This document shows, one piece after another, positions 10,119 through 19,214 of a stretch of 64,000 nt of DNA. Source of the stretch: SAR116 cluster bacterium AG-447-A06. Its GTDB lineage: Bacteria; Pseudomonadota; Alphaproteobacteria; Puniceispirillales; Puniceispirillaceae. The notes under the pieces were generated by a model. The model saw only the letters and a program-made list of their open reading frames with translations. It ran no database searches and had not been told where the DNA came from. The translations under genes were made by a program, and so were the position numbers. The stretch is taken from contig QCPZ01000002.1 in NCBI GenBank assembly GCA_003212345.1, forward strand, positions 62,001 to 126,000. The letters are read 5' to 3'. How positions within the stretch are numbered: position 1 is the first letter of the stretch; every line of letters starts with the position of its first letter.

Positions 10119-10228
10119 TTCAAACTCTCTCCCCAAAGGGTTTCATCTCTACTTTAAAAGTTTATGGTTTAAACCTACTATCTAATTGAAACTCCCATAA
10201 ACAAACCATCAACACCGCCCATTATAGA

Positions 10229-10570
10229 TTAAAGCCATGAGGCACATCCGATGCATAAGAATACAGCTGGATCAGCTGCAAGTCGGCCAGCAGATATTTC
10301 ATCATCACATTTCAGGCAATACCCGTAATCACCAGCCTTAATTCGCAGCAGTGCCGCAGCAAGCGACGTTAACCGCTGCTGGCGCCGATCCTCAGTGGCG
10401 AGCTCCATTGATTGCTGCTGTATGGCATCCATGCGCGATAATCGGCCAACCGATTGCTGATCTAGCCCAACAGGAGCTCGGCTCTCTTTTGCAGTTTCGC
10501 TCAGCACCTTTAGCTGACCCATCTCGGCGCGGATCACAGATGCAAAATGTGTGAAGTCAATTGTTGTCAT
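10229..10570 (-). CDS. DksA/TraR-family C4 zinc-finger protein
   Basis: 113 residues. The C-terminal half has a C4 zinc finger, C-L-K-C-D-D-E-I followed by F-L-C-I-G-C, with the family's YCLKCDDEIS-type approach and the A-A-D-P-A spacer. The N-terminal part is predominantly helical. DksA/TraR proteins bind RNA polymerase through the secondary channel and modulate promoter opening; this short, single-finger form is closer to the TraR/YbiI-type members than to full-length DksA. ATG 10570 is preferred over the TTG one codon upstream. It lies upstream of, and in the same direction as, the amine operon, with about 110 bases between. Confidence 0.8.
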   Translation of the reverse strand: MTTIDFTHFASVIRAEMGQLKVLSETAKESRAPVGLDQQSVGRLSRMDAIQQQSMELATEDRRQQRLTSLAAALLRIKAGDYGYCLKCDDEISAGRLAADPAVFLCIGCASWL

Positions 10571-10769
10571 CAACCGCTTGATTAAGCCTTTTCATAAAAT
10601 ACAAACGGTTGATGCTAACCCACGTTTAACATTTACGACAGAGGAAAATATCTTGTGCGTCGCGTTGCCACAGAAAAAGGTTGCCTCTTGTCACATGGAG
10701 CACAAACGCGTCATAATCGCTCCCAGAAATCATAAAACACGATCTATCACCCAGCATCTACCATAGGCT

Positions 10770-11936
10770 ATGACCGTCATGATAAATCAGGCCATGTTTT
10801 CCTTTACCGCAATAATTTTTGTGACCCACGACGTCGCCAAATCTTTTATCGCACCCCTCATAGCAATTATTTGGATATTCCTGGCCAGTATAACCACACC
10901 CACTACAGCAGCACCCCTTATTCAGCAAATCGGAGCCACATTATCGCACCCTTGGGGTATGGCTTTTTTGGATGATCAACATTTATTTGTTACTGAAAGA
11001 GGAGGCAATTTGTATCTTGTTAATCTGTTGACAGGCGAACGCGATACCATTGCAAATGTGCCGACTGTTCAGGCCACACGCCAAGGTGGAATGCTGGATG
11101 TTGCTGTGCATCAAAACCCTGATGATAATAGCGTAACAGTTTATCTTTGCTACAGCCTGCTTATCGGAGATAAAACGGTAACCGCGATTGATAAGGCCAA
11201 ATTTGGCGGTATTGATTTAACTGACAGGCAAACAATTTTCAAAGCGAATAATCAAGAAATAAGCGCCATCCATTATGGCTGTCGGTTGGCCATTGATCAG
11301 CAATATTTATATGCTAGTCTTGGAGACCGCGGTAACCGACATGATGCACAGAACCCATCACTTCATGGTGGCGCTGTCATTAGATTATTACATGATGGCA
11401 CCCCAGCTCCCAATAATCCAAACCTTCAAGGCTGGGCACCTGAAATACTATCCAAGGGTCATCGCAACCCCCAGGGATTGGCCATAAACCCGGAAACCGG
11501 CGAGCTCTGGGCCCATGAACATGGTCCACGCGGTGGGGATGAAATCAATATCATAAATGCTGGCCACAATTATGGTTGGCCCAAAGTCAGCCACGGCAAG
11601 GAGTATCTTGGGGGCAGCATCGGCAGCGGCACAAGTGCCCCTGGCCTAACGGATCCAGTATGGGTTTGGACACCCTCTATCGCGCCATCAGGAATGGCTT
11701 TTTACAAGGGTGATATGTTCCCATTCTTGAATGGGCATTTGCTTGTCGGCTCATTAAAGTTCAAGCAGCTCTATTTAGTAGTTCTTGAAAACGGTTTGCC
11801 AGCACGGGAATCTGTCATGATGGATGGTGCAATTGGCCGCGTCCGCGACGTAGCGATTGCGTATGACGGAAGTGTTCTTTTGCTGAGTGACGAAGAAGAA
11901 GGTGGGCTTTACCGCATCGCTGAGGCTGGGCATTAA
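10770..11936 (+). CDS. Secreted PQQ-dependent sugar dehydrogenase (soluble GDH family)
   Basis: 388 residues. An N-terminal hydrophobic segment (about residues 28-45, ending TPTTAAP) looks like a signal peptide, so the enzyme acts in the periplasm. The mature part is a beta-propeller of the GSDH/YliI type, with LSHPWGMAFLDDQHLFVTERGG at its start and the signature EHGPRGGDEINIINAGHNYGWP in the middle. Family members oxidise aldoses with PQQ and feed electrons to quinone or cytochrome. No PQQ synthesis genes are visible. Several ATGs (10770, 10779, 10794) could start it; the signal peptide is retained in each case. Confidence 0.85.
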   Translation: MTVMINQAMFSFTAIIFVTHDVAKSFIAPLIAIIWIFLASITTPTTAAPLIQQIGATLSHPWGMAFLDDQHLFVTERGGNLYLVNLLTGERDTIANVPTVQATRQGGMLDVAVHQNPDDNSVTVYLCYSLLIGDKTVTAIDKAKFGGIDLTDRQTIFKANNQEISAIHYGCRLAIDQQYLYASLGDRGNRHDAQNPSLHGGAVIRLLHDGTPAPNNPNLQGWAPEILSKGHRNPQGLAINPETGELWAHEHGPRGGDEINIINAGHNYGWPKVSHGKEYLGGSIGSGTSAPGLTDPVWVWTPSIAPSGMAFYKGDMFPFLNGHLLVGSLKFKQLYLVVLENGLPARESVMMDGAIGRVRDVAIAYDGSVLLLSDEEEGGLYRIAEAGH

Positions 11937-12059
11937 TGCGGCATATTACAGATTGCTACATATTGGCTTTCACTCAATTTTTTGTCACCTGAAGCCGTCC
12001 ATGAGCATTCCAACAAAAAGGACATTGATACCATCATCATTGAAGCGTATTGAGACGCC

Positions 12060-13466
12060 ATGACAAAAACATATGATTTAACAACTGGCTCGCTTGCAAA
12101 ACATTTTATGCGGTTGGCCGTTCCCGCTGCCATTGGAATGGTCTTTTCCACATTATACAATGTTGTCGACGTATTTTTTGCCGGCATGATTGGGACTGAT
12201 GCTCAGGCTGGTCTCGCCATTTCCTTCCAGGCCTTTTTTATTTTTGTGACAATTGGATTTGGCTTAAGCGCTGCGATGACCGCCCTTGTCGGTAATGCCA
12301 TAGGAGCAAAAAAGACTACAGATGCCAGCATCATTGCCGCCCAAGGCATTGGCTTTTCGATTGTAACGTCGGTCTTGCTGATTGTCGCGGCGCGCTATAT
12401 CGGCCCCCATCTGCTGGCAATTATTTCCACCGAAGGAGCATACCGTACGGCCGGAGAGGCCTATTTCATGATCTTAATTTTGAGCTTGCCCGGATTCATT
12501 ATGGGTTATGGTCTAAATGGAATTTTGCAGGCTCAAGGCGATACTGTTTCAATGCAATATGCGCTTATTGGGGCATTTTTTGCAAATATTGGACTGAATC
12601 CATTGATGATGTTTGGTATTCCCGGCATTTGGGGCGGGTTGGGTTTTGATGGCATCGCCGCTGCAACGGTAATAAGTCAAACCGGCGTAATGGTTTATAT
12701 TGGCTTTAGATTAATGCGATCAGGTTTACTTGATGCTAAAACCCTCAACAATATTTTACCAAATCTGGCTTTATATCGTCAAATTCTAGCACAGCTATTG
12801 CCAACAACATTCACCATGCTTGTTATGTTTACCGCCGGCTTCATTGTCCAATTTTATCTCAAAACATTCGGCACTCCAGCCGTAGCCGCCTATGGAGTTG
12901 CTTTGCGGGTAGAGCAGTTATTCTTATTGCCAGTTTTTGGATTGACAGGTGCATTACTACCTATCGCGGCCCAAAATTTTGGTGCTAACCAGTCCGAACG
13001 AGTGCGCATGGCCTTGCTTACTTGCTGGAAATTCGGCTGGGTTTTTATGTTTGTTGCATGCCCATTATTGTATTTTTCGGCTCCACTTTTAATGCGCAGT
13101 TTCACCTCTGACCGTGCAGTCATTGACATTGGGGTAAGCTATCTGCGCATCGATGTTTTTGTGCTGCCAATCTACATGATGCTGTTTGCCATAAACTCGT
13201 TCCTGCAAGCCCTGAAGAGGCCCATATGGACACTGCTTATCGGCATTTACCGGCAGGCTTTTGGCGTGGCTTTTTTTAGCTTTGTCTTTGTTTATGTCTG
13301 GGGTTTTGGCGTGGTTGGTGTGTGGTATGGAATTGCCACAAGTGTTTTAACCGGCATGATACTATCGCTGTTTATTGCCAACCAAGTTGCGCTGCCACTT
13401 GTTGGTGGAATCTTTAGCGGGCAAGAAACACGAAAAACAAATATCTCAAATAATCATCCTATTTGA
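12060..13466 (+). CDS. MATE-family multidrug/toxin efflux transporter
   Basis: 468 residues with about 12 hydrophobic segments in two similar halves, each opening with the MATE pattern (GSLAKHFMRLAVPAAIGM and VDVFFAGMIGTDAQAGLAISF in the first half; QILAQLLPTTFTMLVMF and AVAAYGVALRVEQLF in the second). It is an inner-membrane Na+ or H+ antiporter exporting cationic compounds or metabolites. It ends only 4 bases before the convergent mocA-like gene. No regulator is adjacent, so the exported compound is unknown. Confidence 0.9.
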   Translation: MTKTYDLTTGSLAKHFMRLAVPAAIGMVFSTLYNVVDVFFAGMIGTDAQAGLAISFQAFFIFVTIGFGLSAAMTALVGNAIGAKKTTDASIIAAQGIGFSIVTSVLLIVAARYIGPHLLAIISTEGAYRTAGEAYFMILILSLPGFIMGYGLNGILQAQGDTVSMQYALIGAFFANIGLNPLMMFGIPGIWGGLGFDGIAAATVISQTGVMVYIGFRLMRSGLLDAKTLNNILPNLALYRQILAQLLPTTFTMLVMFTAGFIVQFYLKTFGTPAVAAYGVALRVEQLFLLPVFGLTGALLPIAAQNFGANQSERVRMALLTCWKFGWVFMFVACPLLYFSAPLLMRSFTSDRAVIDIGVSYLRIDVFVLPIYMMLFAINSFLQALKRPIWTLLIGIYRQAFGVAFFSFVFVYVWGFGVVGVWYGIATSVLTGMILSLFIANQVALPLVGGIFSGQETRKTNISNNHPI

Positions 13467-13470
13467 ACGT

Positions 13471-14112
13471 TTATTGGAGATCCTTCTCAGCCTCACTGAC
13501 AATAGCGGCAAGCGCATCCACAGTATCGACATCGCGCAAAACACTCGAATGATCACATGCTATCAAATGTTGCGCAGCCTTATGGTCATTTAACAATTGT
13601 CGTCCACCACGATCACCGGCAAGGGTTATTAATTCGGGGAAAAAAGTCCTACCCCACAGCACCGGATTACCGCGTTGCCCCTCGAACGCCGGTACTGTAA
13701 TATTGCACGCATGTCCCTCACGACCAATGTGCGTGTGAATAAGAGAATCCAGCAATGTAGATGGCAACAGTGGCATGTCACCAAGCCCAATCATCGCATC
13801 AGTTACATTATTACCGAGAGCTTCTACACCAACTCCCACTGATGATCCCTGCCCGGTAGCATGGTCAGGGTTGAAAACCAATTGCACGGGTAACCCTTCA
13901 AGCGCGGCCGCAACCTTATCCGACTCATATCCAACCACTACAATGATTGGAGATAATGACGTAGCAACAAAGGACTCAACCGCATGCCGGACTAACGGCT
14001 TGCCAGCAATTGATGCCAGCAGCTTATTCACCGAGCCCATCCGGCGTGACGCACCAGCAGCGAGAATAATGCCCGCAACTTTTGCTTCTGCTGGCGGGCT
14101 ATCAACGAGCAT
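13471..14112 (-). CDS. MocA/MobA-like molybdenum cofactor nucleotidyltransferase
   Basis: 213 residues with the nucleotidyltransferase signature IILAAGASRRMGSVNKLL at residues 16-33 and the metal-binding GLGDMPLLP segment around residue 110. MocA adds CMP to molybdopterin to give the MCD cofactor used by xanthine dehydrogenase/CoxL-type enzymes. It lies 54 bases behind xdhC on the same strand, opposite to and facing away from the molybdenum hydroxylase subunits, so it most likely finishes the cofactor for the CoxL-type subunit encoded at 22.2 kb. Precise specificity (CTP or GTP) cannot be read by eye. Confidence 0.82.
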   Translation of the reverse strand: MLVDSPPAEAKVAGIILAAGASRRMGSVNKLLASIAGKPLVRHAVESFVATSLSPIIVVVGYESDKVAAALEGLPVQLVFNPDHATGQGSSVGVGVEALGNNVTDAMIGLGDMPLLPSTLLDSLIHTHIGREGHACNITVPAFEGQRGNPVLWGRTFFPELITLAGDRGGRQLLNDHKAAQHLIACDHSSVLRDVDTVDALAAIVSEAEKDLQ

Positions 14113-14166
14113 AGCGATGAACTAATGTCAGGCCATAGCGGCCCTCATCAGCAAAATTGGACAACT

Positions 14167-15159
14167 TCATTGCAGCGCCCTGCCGCGATAGGCCGCAACA
14201 AGTTCACCCAATACCGAAACCGCAATTTCAGCTGGTGTTTTTGCTCCAATATTTAGCCCTGCTGGCCCTTTAATCCTCGCTGTGTCTGCGTCAGAAAACC
14301 CAGCCTCTGACAATCGTTCAAGGCGCGCCGCATGAGTGCGCCGACTGCCAAGACAGGCAATGTGGAACAAGGGCTTTCCAAGCACCTGATGAAGAGCGGT
14401 ATCATCGATCTTAGGATCATGAGTGAGAGCGACAAGAGATGTCTCGCCATCAAGGCTAATATCACCAAGCGCAATATCAGGCCAATCAAAGACCAACTTT
14501 ATTCCCGGAAATCTCTCGGCAGTGGCAAAAGTGCGTCTTGGATCAATCACCGTAACATCAAAACCAGTTTGAATAGCCATTGAGGCGAGATGCTGGCTTA
14601 TATGAACCGCGCCGATGATTATTAAATGCGGTCGCGGAACCTGCACAAACAAGAACTCATCACCCTCAAGCTTACTTGCCTCGAACACTTTCTCTGACTT
14701 TTGAGCATACCCACCGTTAACAGGAAGGCGAAAACAAACCGTCTGTCGCTCCGCAAGAGATTCCACTCCACTAGTCAAAAGGTGCGGAGGAAACCCCGCC
14801 TCGGACACGGCCATCACCAAAACTGAAATCTTACCACCGCACGACAGCCCAACTTCCCAAGCTGTGGCATCGGCAATGCCAAAGTCCAACCGCTGCGACC
14901 CGCCATTTTTGATCAACTCTTGAGCTGAATCAATAACCGCAGCCTCCACACATCCCCCTGATACCGATCCAGCAATCTGCATATCACCCCGAACCAGCAT
15001 AAGACTGCCTATTTGACGAGGTGACGAGCCCCATGTGCTAATCACAAACGCCAGCGCAAGATCATGCCCAGCAGCGTGCCAGTTGGCTGCCAGCGCAAAC
15101 AACTCATCATCTGCAACCATCATTGCCACACCCGGTTTGCCAGTTGACTGATCACTCAT
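14167..15159 (-). CDS. XdhC/CoxI-family molybdenum hydroxylase maturation factor
   Basis: 330 residues. The N-terminal XdhC_CoxI domain has FVISTWGSSPRQIGSLMLV and AGSVSGGCVEAAVID. The C-terminal XdhC Rossmann domain has HLIIIGAVHISQHLASMA and VTVIDPRRTFATAERFPG, and ends with GPAGLNIGAKTPAEIAVSVLGE. XdhC proteins bind the molybdenum cofactor, promote its sulfuration and insert it into xanthine dehydrogenase-type enzymes. It is divergent from the small subunit gene at 15343, with a 183-base intergenic control region. AAGGAG lies 11 bases before ATG 15159. Confidence 0.88.
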   Translation of the reverse strand: MSDQSTGKPGVAMMVADDELFALAANWHAAGHDLALAFVISTWGSSPRQIGSLMLVRGDMQIAGSVSGGCVEAAVIDSAQELIKNGGSQRLDFGIADATAWEVGLSCGGKISVLVMAVSEAGFPPHLLTSGVESLAERQTVCFRLPVNGGYAQKSEKVFEASKLEGDEFLFVQVPRPHLIIIGAVHISQHLASMAIQTGFDVTVIDPRRTFATAERFPGIKLVFDWPDIALGDISLDGETSLVALTHDPKIDDTALHQVLGKPLFHIACLGSRRTHAARLERLSEAGFSDADTARIKGPAGLNIGAKTPAEIAVSVLGELVAAYRGRALQ

Positions 15160-15276
15160 AGGTTTCGGTCTCCTTTTTTCCGATATGTATGAACCTATCT
15201 TTTGTCGGCATCATCGGCACTTGTTCTCGAGGTACTATTTCGCTATTTTCTATGTTTACAAATACGGTATCCCCAC

Positions 15277-15291
15277 ACAAGATTTTCTTGT
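15277..15291. promoter_or_regulatory. AT-rich inverted repeat in the xdhC/coxS divergent region
   Basis: ACAAGA-ttt-TCTTGT is a perfect 6-base inverted repeat followed on the plus strand by TTTT. It lies between the divergent maturation genes and the small subunit gene, about 50 bases before the latter's start. It could be an operator for a dimeric regulator or a weak transcription stop; the sequence alone does not decide. Confidence 0.3.
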
Positions 15292-15342
15292 TTTTGATTT
15301 AGTTATCTGACGCTGGAAAGCAACCTATAAACGGAGACAATA

Positions 15343-15807
15343 TTGCTGACTGTATCAATGAACGTAAATGGAAACAGTGCAACCCATGAAGTGCCCGACA
15401 ATACGCTGCTGGTTACATTCCTCAGGGAAACATTAGGGCTAACGGGGACCCATGTTGGTTGCGACACCAGCCAATGCGGAGCCTGTATTGTACATCTAAA
15501 TGGCGAGTCTGTGAAATCCTGCAGTCTTTTTGCAGCGCAGGCTGATGGAGCCACAATTACAACTATTGAGGGTATAGCGGATGGTGACACGTTGCACCCG
15601 ATGCAGCAGGCCTTTCATGAAAATCATGGTTTGCAATGCGGTTTTTGTACCCCTGGTATGGTGATGAGCGCGATCGAACTTGTCACGAAAAATAAAAATC
15701 TGACTGAACGTGACATACGTGAGGGTCTTGAGGGCAATATCTGCAGATGTACTGGCTATCACAATATTGTCAAATCAATACAAGCTGCTGCCGAAAAAAT
15801 GAGCTGA
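15343..15807 (+). CDS. Molybdenum hydroxylase 2Fe-2S small subunit (CoxS-like), orphan pair
   Basis: 154 residues with both iron-sulfur clusters of the family: the plant-ferredoxin type ([10 protein letters not shown], then a Cys in VKSC) and the C-terminal four-helix cluster ([10 protein letters not shown] and [10 protein letters not shown]). It passes electrons from the molybdenum centre to the FAD subunit. The start is TTG 15343, because GGAGA lies 6-7 bases upstream; the first ATG (15358) would be too far from this site. The FAD subunit follows 32 bases later, but no large subunit follows. The next genes encode a binding-protein homologue and UbiD. Confidence 0.88.
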   Translation: MLTVSMNVNGNSATHEVPDNTLLVTFLRETLGLTGTHVGCDTSQCGACIVHLNGESVKSCSLFAAQADGATITTIEGIADGDTLHPMQQAFHENHGLQCGFCTPGMVMSAIELVTKNKNLTERDIREGLEGNICRCTGYHNIVKSIQAAAEKMS

Positions 15808-15839
15808 AAGACAAGGCGTCAATTAGTTAAGGATTGTAA

Positions 15840-16634
15840 ATGTATTCTACCAAATATGTTAAGGCAACGAATGTTAATAAGGCTGCTAGCATCATTGCCG
15901 ATGCCGAAGATGGCAAGTTCTTAGCTGGTGGGATGACATTGATTCCAACATTGAAGCAGCGTCTTGCAAGCCCTGATTTAATCATTGATCTGTCTGACTG
16001 CAAATTGACAGGCATCGAAGATGAAGGGGCCTCAATTCGCATAGGCGCCATGTCGCGCCATATTGATGTTGCCGAGTCTGTGCTTGTTCAAAATGCCATT
16101 CCAGCAATCGCTAATTTGGCATCACAGATTGGTGACCGACAGGTGCGCAACCGTGGCACTATCGGTGGTTCTCTTGCCAATAATGATCCAGCCGCATGCT
16201 ATCCATCTGCACTACTAGGTCTTGGCGGAACCATTCACACGCAGAACCGATCCATCTTAGCCGAGGATTTCTTAACTGGTATGTTCGAAACCGATTTAGA
16301 GGAAGACGAAATTATAATTGGTATAAGCTTTCCAAAACCGGATAAGGCAGCCTATGTGAAATTCCCAAACCCTGCATCACGCTATGCTATGGTTGGAGTG
16401 TTTGTTGCAAAATTCTCCGATGGGGTCAGGGTTGCTGTTACCGGTGCCGGTGAAGATGGTGTATTCCGCGCCAGCAATATTGAAGCGGCCCTTGATGAGA
16501 GCTTCAAAGCAAATTCCATTATCGATGGTTTGGTCTCAGCTGACAATTTAATGAGCGATATTCACGCGTCGGCAGAATATCGGGCGCATCTGATTGGTGA
16601 GATGACCCGCCGCGCCGTCATTGCCTGCGGGTAA
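15840..16634 (+). CDS. Molybdenum hydroxylase FAD-binding medium subunit (CoxM-like), orphan pair
   Basis: 264 residues of the FAD_binding_5/CO_deh_flav_C type. The FAD loops FLAGGMTLIPTLKQRL (about residues 29-44) and RNRGTIGGSLANNDPAACYPSALLGL (about residues 103-128) are conserved, and the C-terminal HASAEYRAHLIGEMTRRA is standard. It accepts electrons from the small subunit and passes them to oxygen, quinone or NAD. AAGGA lies a few bases before ATG. The sequence clearly differs from the second medium subunit at 20.8 kb, so the two are not a recent duplication. Confidence 0.88.
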   Translation: MYSTKYVKATNVNKAASIIADAEDGKFLAGGMTLIPTLKQRLASPDLIIDLSDCKLTGIEDEGASIRIGAMSRHIDVAESVLVQNAIPAIANLASQIGDRQVRNRGTIGGSLANNDPAACYPSALLGLGGTIHTQNRSILAEDFLTGMFETDLEEDEIIIGISFPKPDKAAYVKFPNPASRYAMVGVFVAKFSDGVRVAVTGAGEDGVFRASNIEAALDESFKANSIIDGLVSADNLMSDIHASAEYRAHLIGEMTRRAVIACG

Positions 16635-16648
16635 TTTTGGAGAGTTTT

Positions 16649-17380
16649 TTGACCGTATCGAGTGCCGTTAAACACCAACTCGCACCAAGCGGCATTTTAA
16701 GAGCTGGTATTAACCTTAGTAATTTTCTACTTGTCTCTGGCAGTGGGCCTGATGGAGCCCCTAAAGGGATTTCCCCTGACATTGCGAGGCGCGTTGCCAA
16801 TGCTCTTGACCTGCCTCTGGAGTTTGTCACTTTCGAACGGCCGGGCGAATTAGCCGATGCAGCCGGCAAAAATATTTGGGATATCGGCAACATCGCTTTT
16901 GAGGTTGACCGAGCACACGCTATAGATTTCAGTGATCCCTATGTGTTGATTGAGGCTAATTTCCTGGTTCGTGACAGTGCTAATTTTCATACCAACTCTG
17001 ACATTGACCGGCCTGGCATTAGCATCGGCGTGTCGGAACGCAGCGCTTATGATCTTTGGCTTTGTAATAACTTTAAATTAGCTAGAATTGTAAGATCCCC
17101 ATCAATCCAAATGTCTCACGCCTTATTTTTTGAAAACAAAGTTGATGTGCTAGCGAGCCTAAAACCAAAACTTCTTGAAGAGACAGAAAATAACGAGGGC
17201 ATAAGGCTTATTGACGAACCTTTCACTGCAATCAAACAGTCCATTGGCTTGCCAAAAGAAAAGCAAGACTCTGTTGCTTTCGTAAATGAAGTAATCAGGG
17301 GTTCCATTAGAGACGGCTGGCTTGCAGGTCGGCTTGAAAAACATGGGATGACGTCTAAGCTTAAAATGCCTGTTTATTAA
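16649..17380 (+). CDS. Solute-binding-protein family 3 homologue without signal peptide
   Basis: 243 residues resembling periplasmic amino-acid-binding proteins (SBP_bac_3): ILRAGINLSNFLLVSG, GISPDIARRVANAL, then DIGNIAFEVDRAHAIDFSDPY. There is no signal peptide or lipobox; the protein begins directly with a charged MTVSSAVKHQLAPSG stretch, so it should be cytoplasmic. No permease or ATPase is adjacent. Start TTG 16649 fits the TGGAGAG site 5 bases upstream. It sits between the orphan small/medium subunits and ubiD. Cytosolic relatives of binding proteins can be enzymes, cyclohexadienyl dehydratase being the known case, so an enzymatic role in this pathway is possible but unproven. Confidence 0.75.
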   Translation: MTVSSAVKHQLAPSGILRAGINLSNFLLVSGSGPDGAPKGISPDIARRVANALDLPLEFVTFERPGELADAAGKNIWDIGNIAFEVDRAHAIDFSDPYVLIEANFLVRDSANFHTNSDIDRPGISIGVSERSAYDLWLCNNFKLARIVRSPSIQMSHALFFENKVDVLASLKPKLLEETENNEGIRLIDEPFTAIKQSIGLPKEKQDSVAFVNEVIRGSIRDGWLAGRLEKHGMTSKLKMPVY

Positions 17381-17478
17381 GTTTGGTTGAACACAATGCC
17401 ATCACGCTCTAAAAAGTAAAGGCACTTGCACCCGACTTCTAGCTGTTATCTTGGTCTAATTTATGGAGTTTCAATCTC

Positions 17479-19122
17479 ATGGTCGTCCACCCACCATATA
17501 ATGATCTTCACCTCCACATAGAGGCATTGCGTCAGCATGACCTTCTTGTTGAAGTTGATCGTCCTATCGACAAGGACAGCGAGATGCATTCGCTTGTGCG
17601 CTGGCAATTTATTGGCGGCATGAAAGAAAGTGAGCGCAAAGCGTTTTTGTTTACCAATATACACGATGGCAAAGGGCGCAAATATAAAATGCCAGTTCTT
17701 GTTGGAGGCTTGGCCGCCAACCGGCAAATATACAGTGTTGGAATGGGATGCTCGATTGATGAATTGCAAGACAAATGGGATGAAGCTATCAAAAATCCTA
17801 TCACCCCAAAATTTGTAGATGCAGCACCATGTCATGAAATGATTGAAAAAGGTGTTACCCTATCCCAAGAGGGTAATGGCTTAGATGCATTACCAATACC
17901 AGTGTCAACACCAGGGTTCGATAGCGCCCCAACTTTAAGCGCTGGAAACGTTATCACAAAAGATCCCGAAACAGGGGTGCCAAACATGGGTACATACCGT
18001 TGTGCACTGAAGGCACCGGATCGCCTTGTCGTGCGCATGGCAACACGCGTTGGTGGAGCTGGTGGCTACCAGCACTATCAAAAATGTCAGGCAATGGGTA
18101 TGAAAGAAATGCCAGTTGCCATTGTTCTTGGCTGTCCACCATATGTTGCCTTTATGGGACCTCAGAAATTACCAATTGGTGTAGACGAATTTACCGTTGC
18201 TGGCGGCCTTGCGGGAAAGCCTATCAATGTGACCACTGGTAAAACCGTTGATTTAACGGTCCCAGCTGAAGCAGAGATTATTATTGAGGGTTTTATTGAT
18301 ACGACAAGGGTTGAGCCGGAAGGTCCATTTGGCGAATCACACGGGCATATAGCGCTTGAGGAATATAATATGCCAATGCGGATTACAGCCATTACGCGCC
18401 GAAAAAATGCAATCGTACCCTCTTACATAAGTCAAGTTGCTCCAAGCGAATCAAGCGTGATCAAGCGTATCGCGTATGAACCCCTTTTCCTCCGCCATCT
18501 ACGAAATGATAATAATATAAAGGGGGTGAAGAAAGTCTCGCTGCATGAGCCATTGACAGGATTATTGCGGGTAACTGTACTGACATGCGAGCAAGACATG
18601 CCACATACTGAAGTATGGCGCGCGCTCTACAGCGCAGCATTCTTTAAGGGTGACTGCAGCAAAATTACAATTGCAGTGAATGAAGACATTGATGCTGATA
18701 ACGCGGATGCATTGCTCTGGGCGATGTCTTATCGGACAAACCCGATTAAAGATATAAAAACGTTAGATTATCGTGGGCAAGGCCATGGACCAAAACGTGA
18801 GCATGGTGGTGAAGAAGACTCAACTTTGCTTATTGATGCAACAATGAAATCGCCAATGCCTCCCCTAGCACTTCCTGGAAAGGAACACATGTCCCGCGCC
18901 AAGGAAATCTGGGACGAAATGGGACTTCCAAAACTGAATGTACAGATGCCGTGGCATGGTTATTCTCTCGGTGCTTGGCACAAAATCTGGGATGAAGCTG
19001 GTCACCGTGCTGCAACCGGAGACTATTTAGAAAATGGTCGCATTTCCAAATCACTGTCCGTCGTGGGCTTAAAACCTGAAACCAAGCTTGATCCAGACAG
19101 CGGCAAACCATTCAAATCTTGA
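17479..19122 (+). CDS. UbiD-family prenylated-FMN-dependent decarboxylase
   Basis: 547 residues of the UbiD family. The prFMN/active-site triad is visible: Arg174 in MGTYR, and both glutamates of E-G-P-F-G-E at 281 and 286. The QKCQAMGMKEMPVAIVLGCPP and APSESSVIKRIAYEP segments are also typical. Members reversibly decarboxylate aromatic, heteroaromatic or unsaturated acids. The required cofactor is made by UbiX, encoded in the same island at 26.8 kb. Length and context argue against the ubiquinone pathway enzyme and for a catabolic role. The substrate is unknown; UbiD relatives act on protocatechuate, furan- and pyrrole-carboxylates and others. Confidence 0.88.
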   Translation: MVVHPPYNDLHLHIEALRQHDLLVEVDRPIDKDSEMHSLVRWQFIGGMKESERKAFLFTNIHDGKGRKYKMPVLVGGLAANRQIYSVGMGCSIDELQDKWDEAIKNPITPKFVDAAPCHEMIEKGVTLSQEGNGLDALPIPVSTPGFDSAPTLSAGNVITKDPETGVPNMGTYRCALKAPDRLVVRMATRVGGAGGYQHYQKCQAMGMKEMPVAIVLGCPPYVAFMGPQKLPIGVDEFTVAGGLAGKPINVTTGKTVDLTVPAEAEIIIEGFIDTTRVEPEGPFGESHGHIALEEYNMPMRITAITRRKNAIVPSYISQVAPSESSVIKRIAYEPLFLRHLRNDNNIKGVKKVSLHEPLTGLLRVTVLTCEQDMPHTEVWRALYSAAFFKGDCSKITIAVNEDIDADNADALLWAMSYRTNPIKDIKTLDYRGQGHGPKREHGGEEDSTLLIDATMKSPMPPLALPGKEHMSRAKEIWDEMGLPKLNVQMPWHGYSLGAWHKIWDEAGHRAATGDYLENGRISKSLSVVGLKPETKLDPDSGKPFKS

Positions 19123-19214
19123 TTCATTGCTTATCATATTTGATGGCGTCCCATAACTAACAGTGGACTGTACTCGCAAAACTAAGACACATTAGCATTG
19201 CAGGTTGAATGGCG

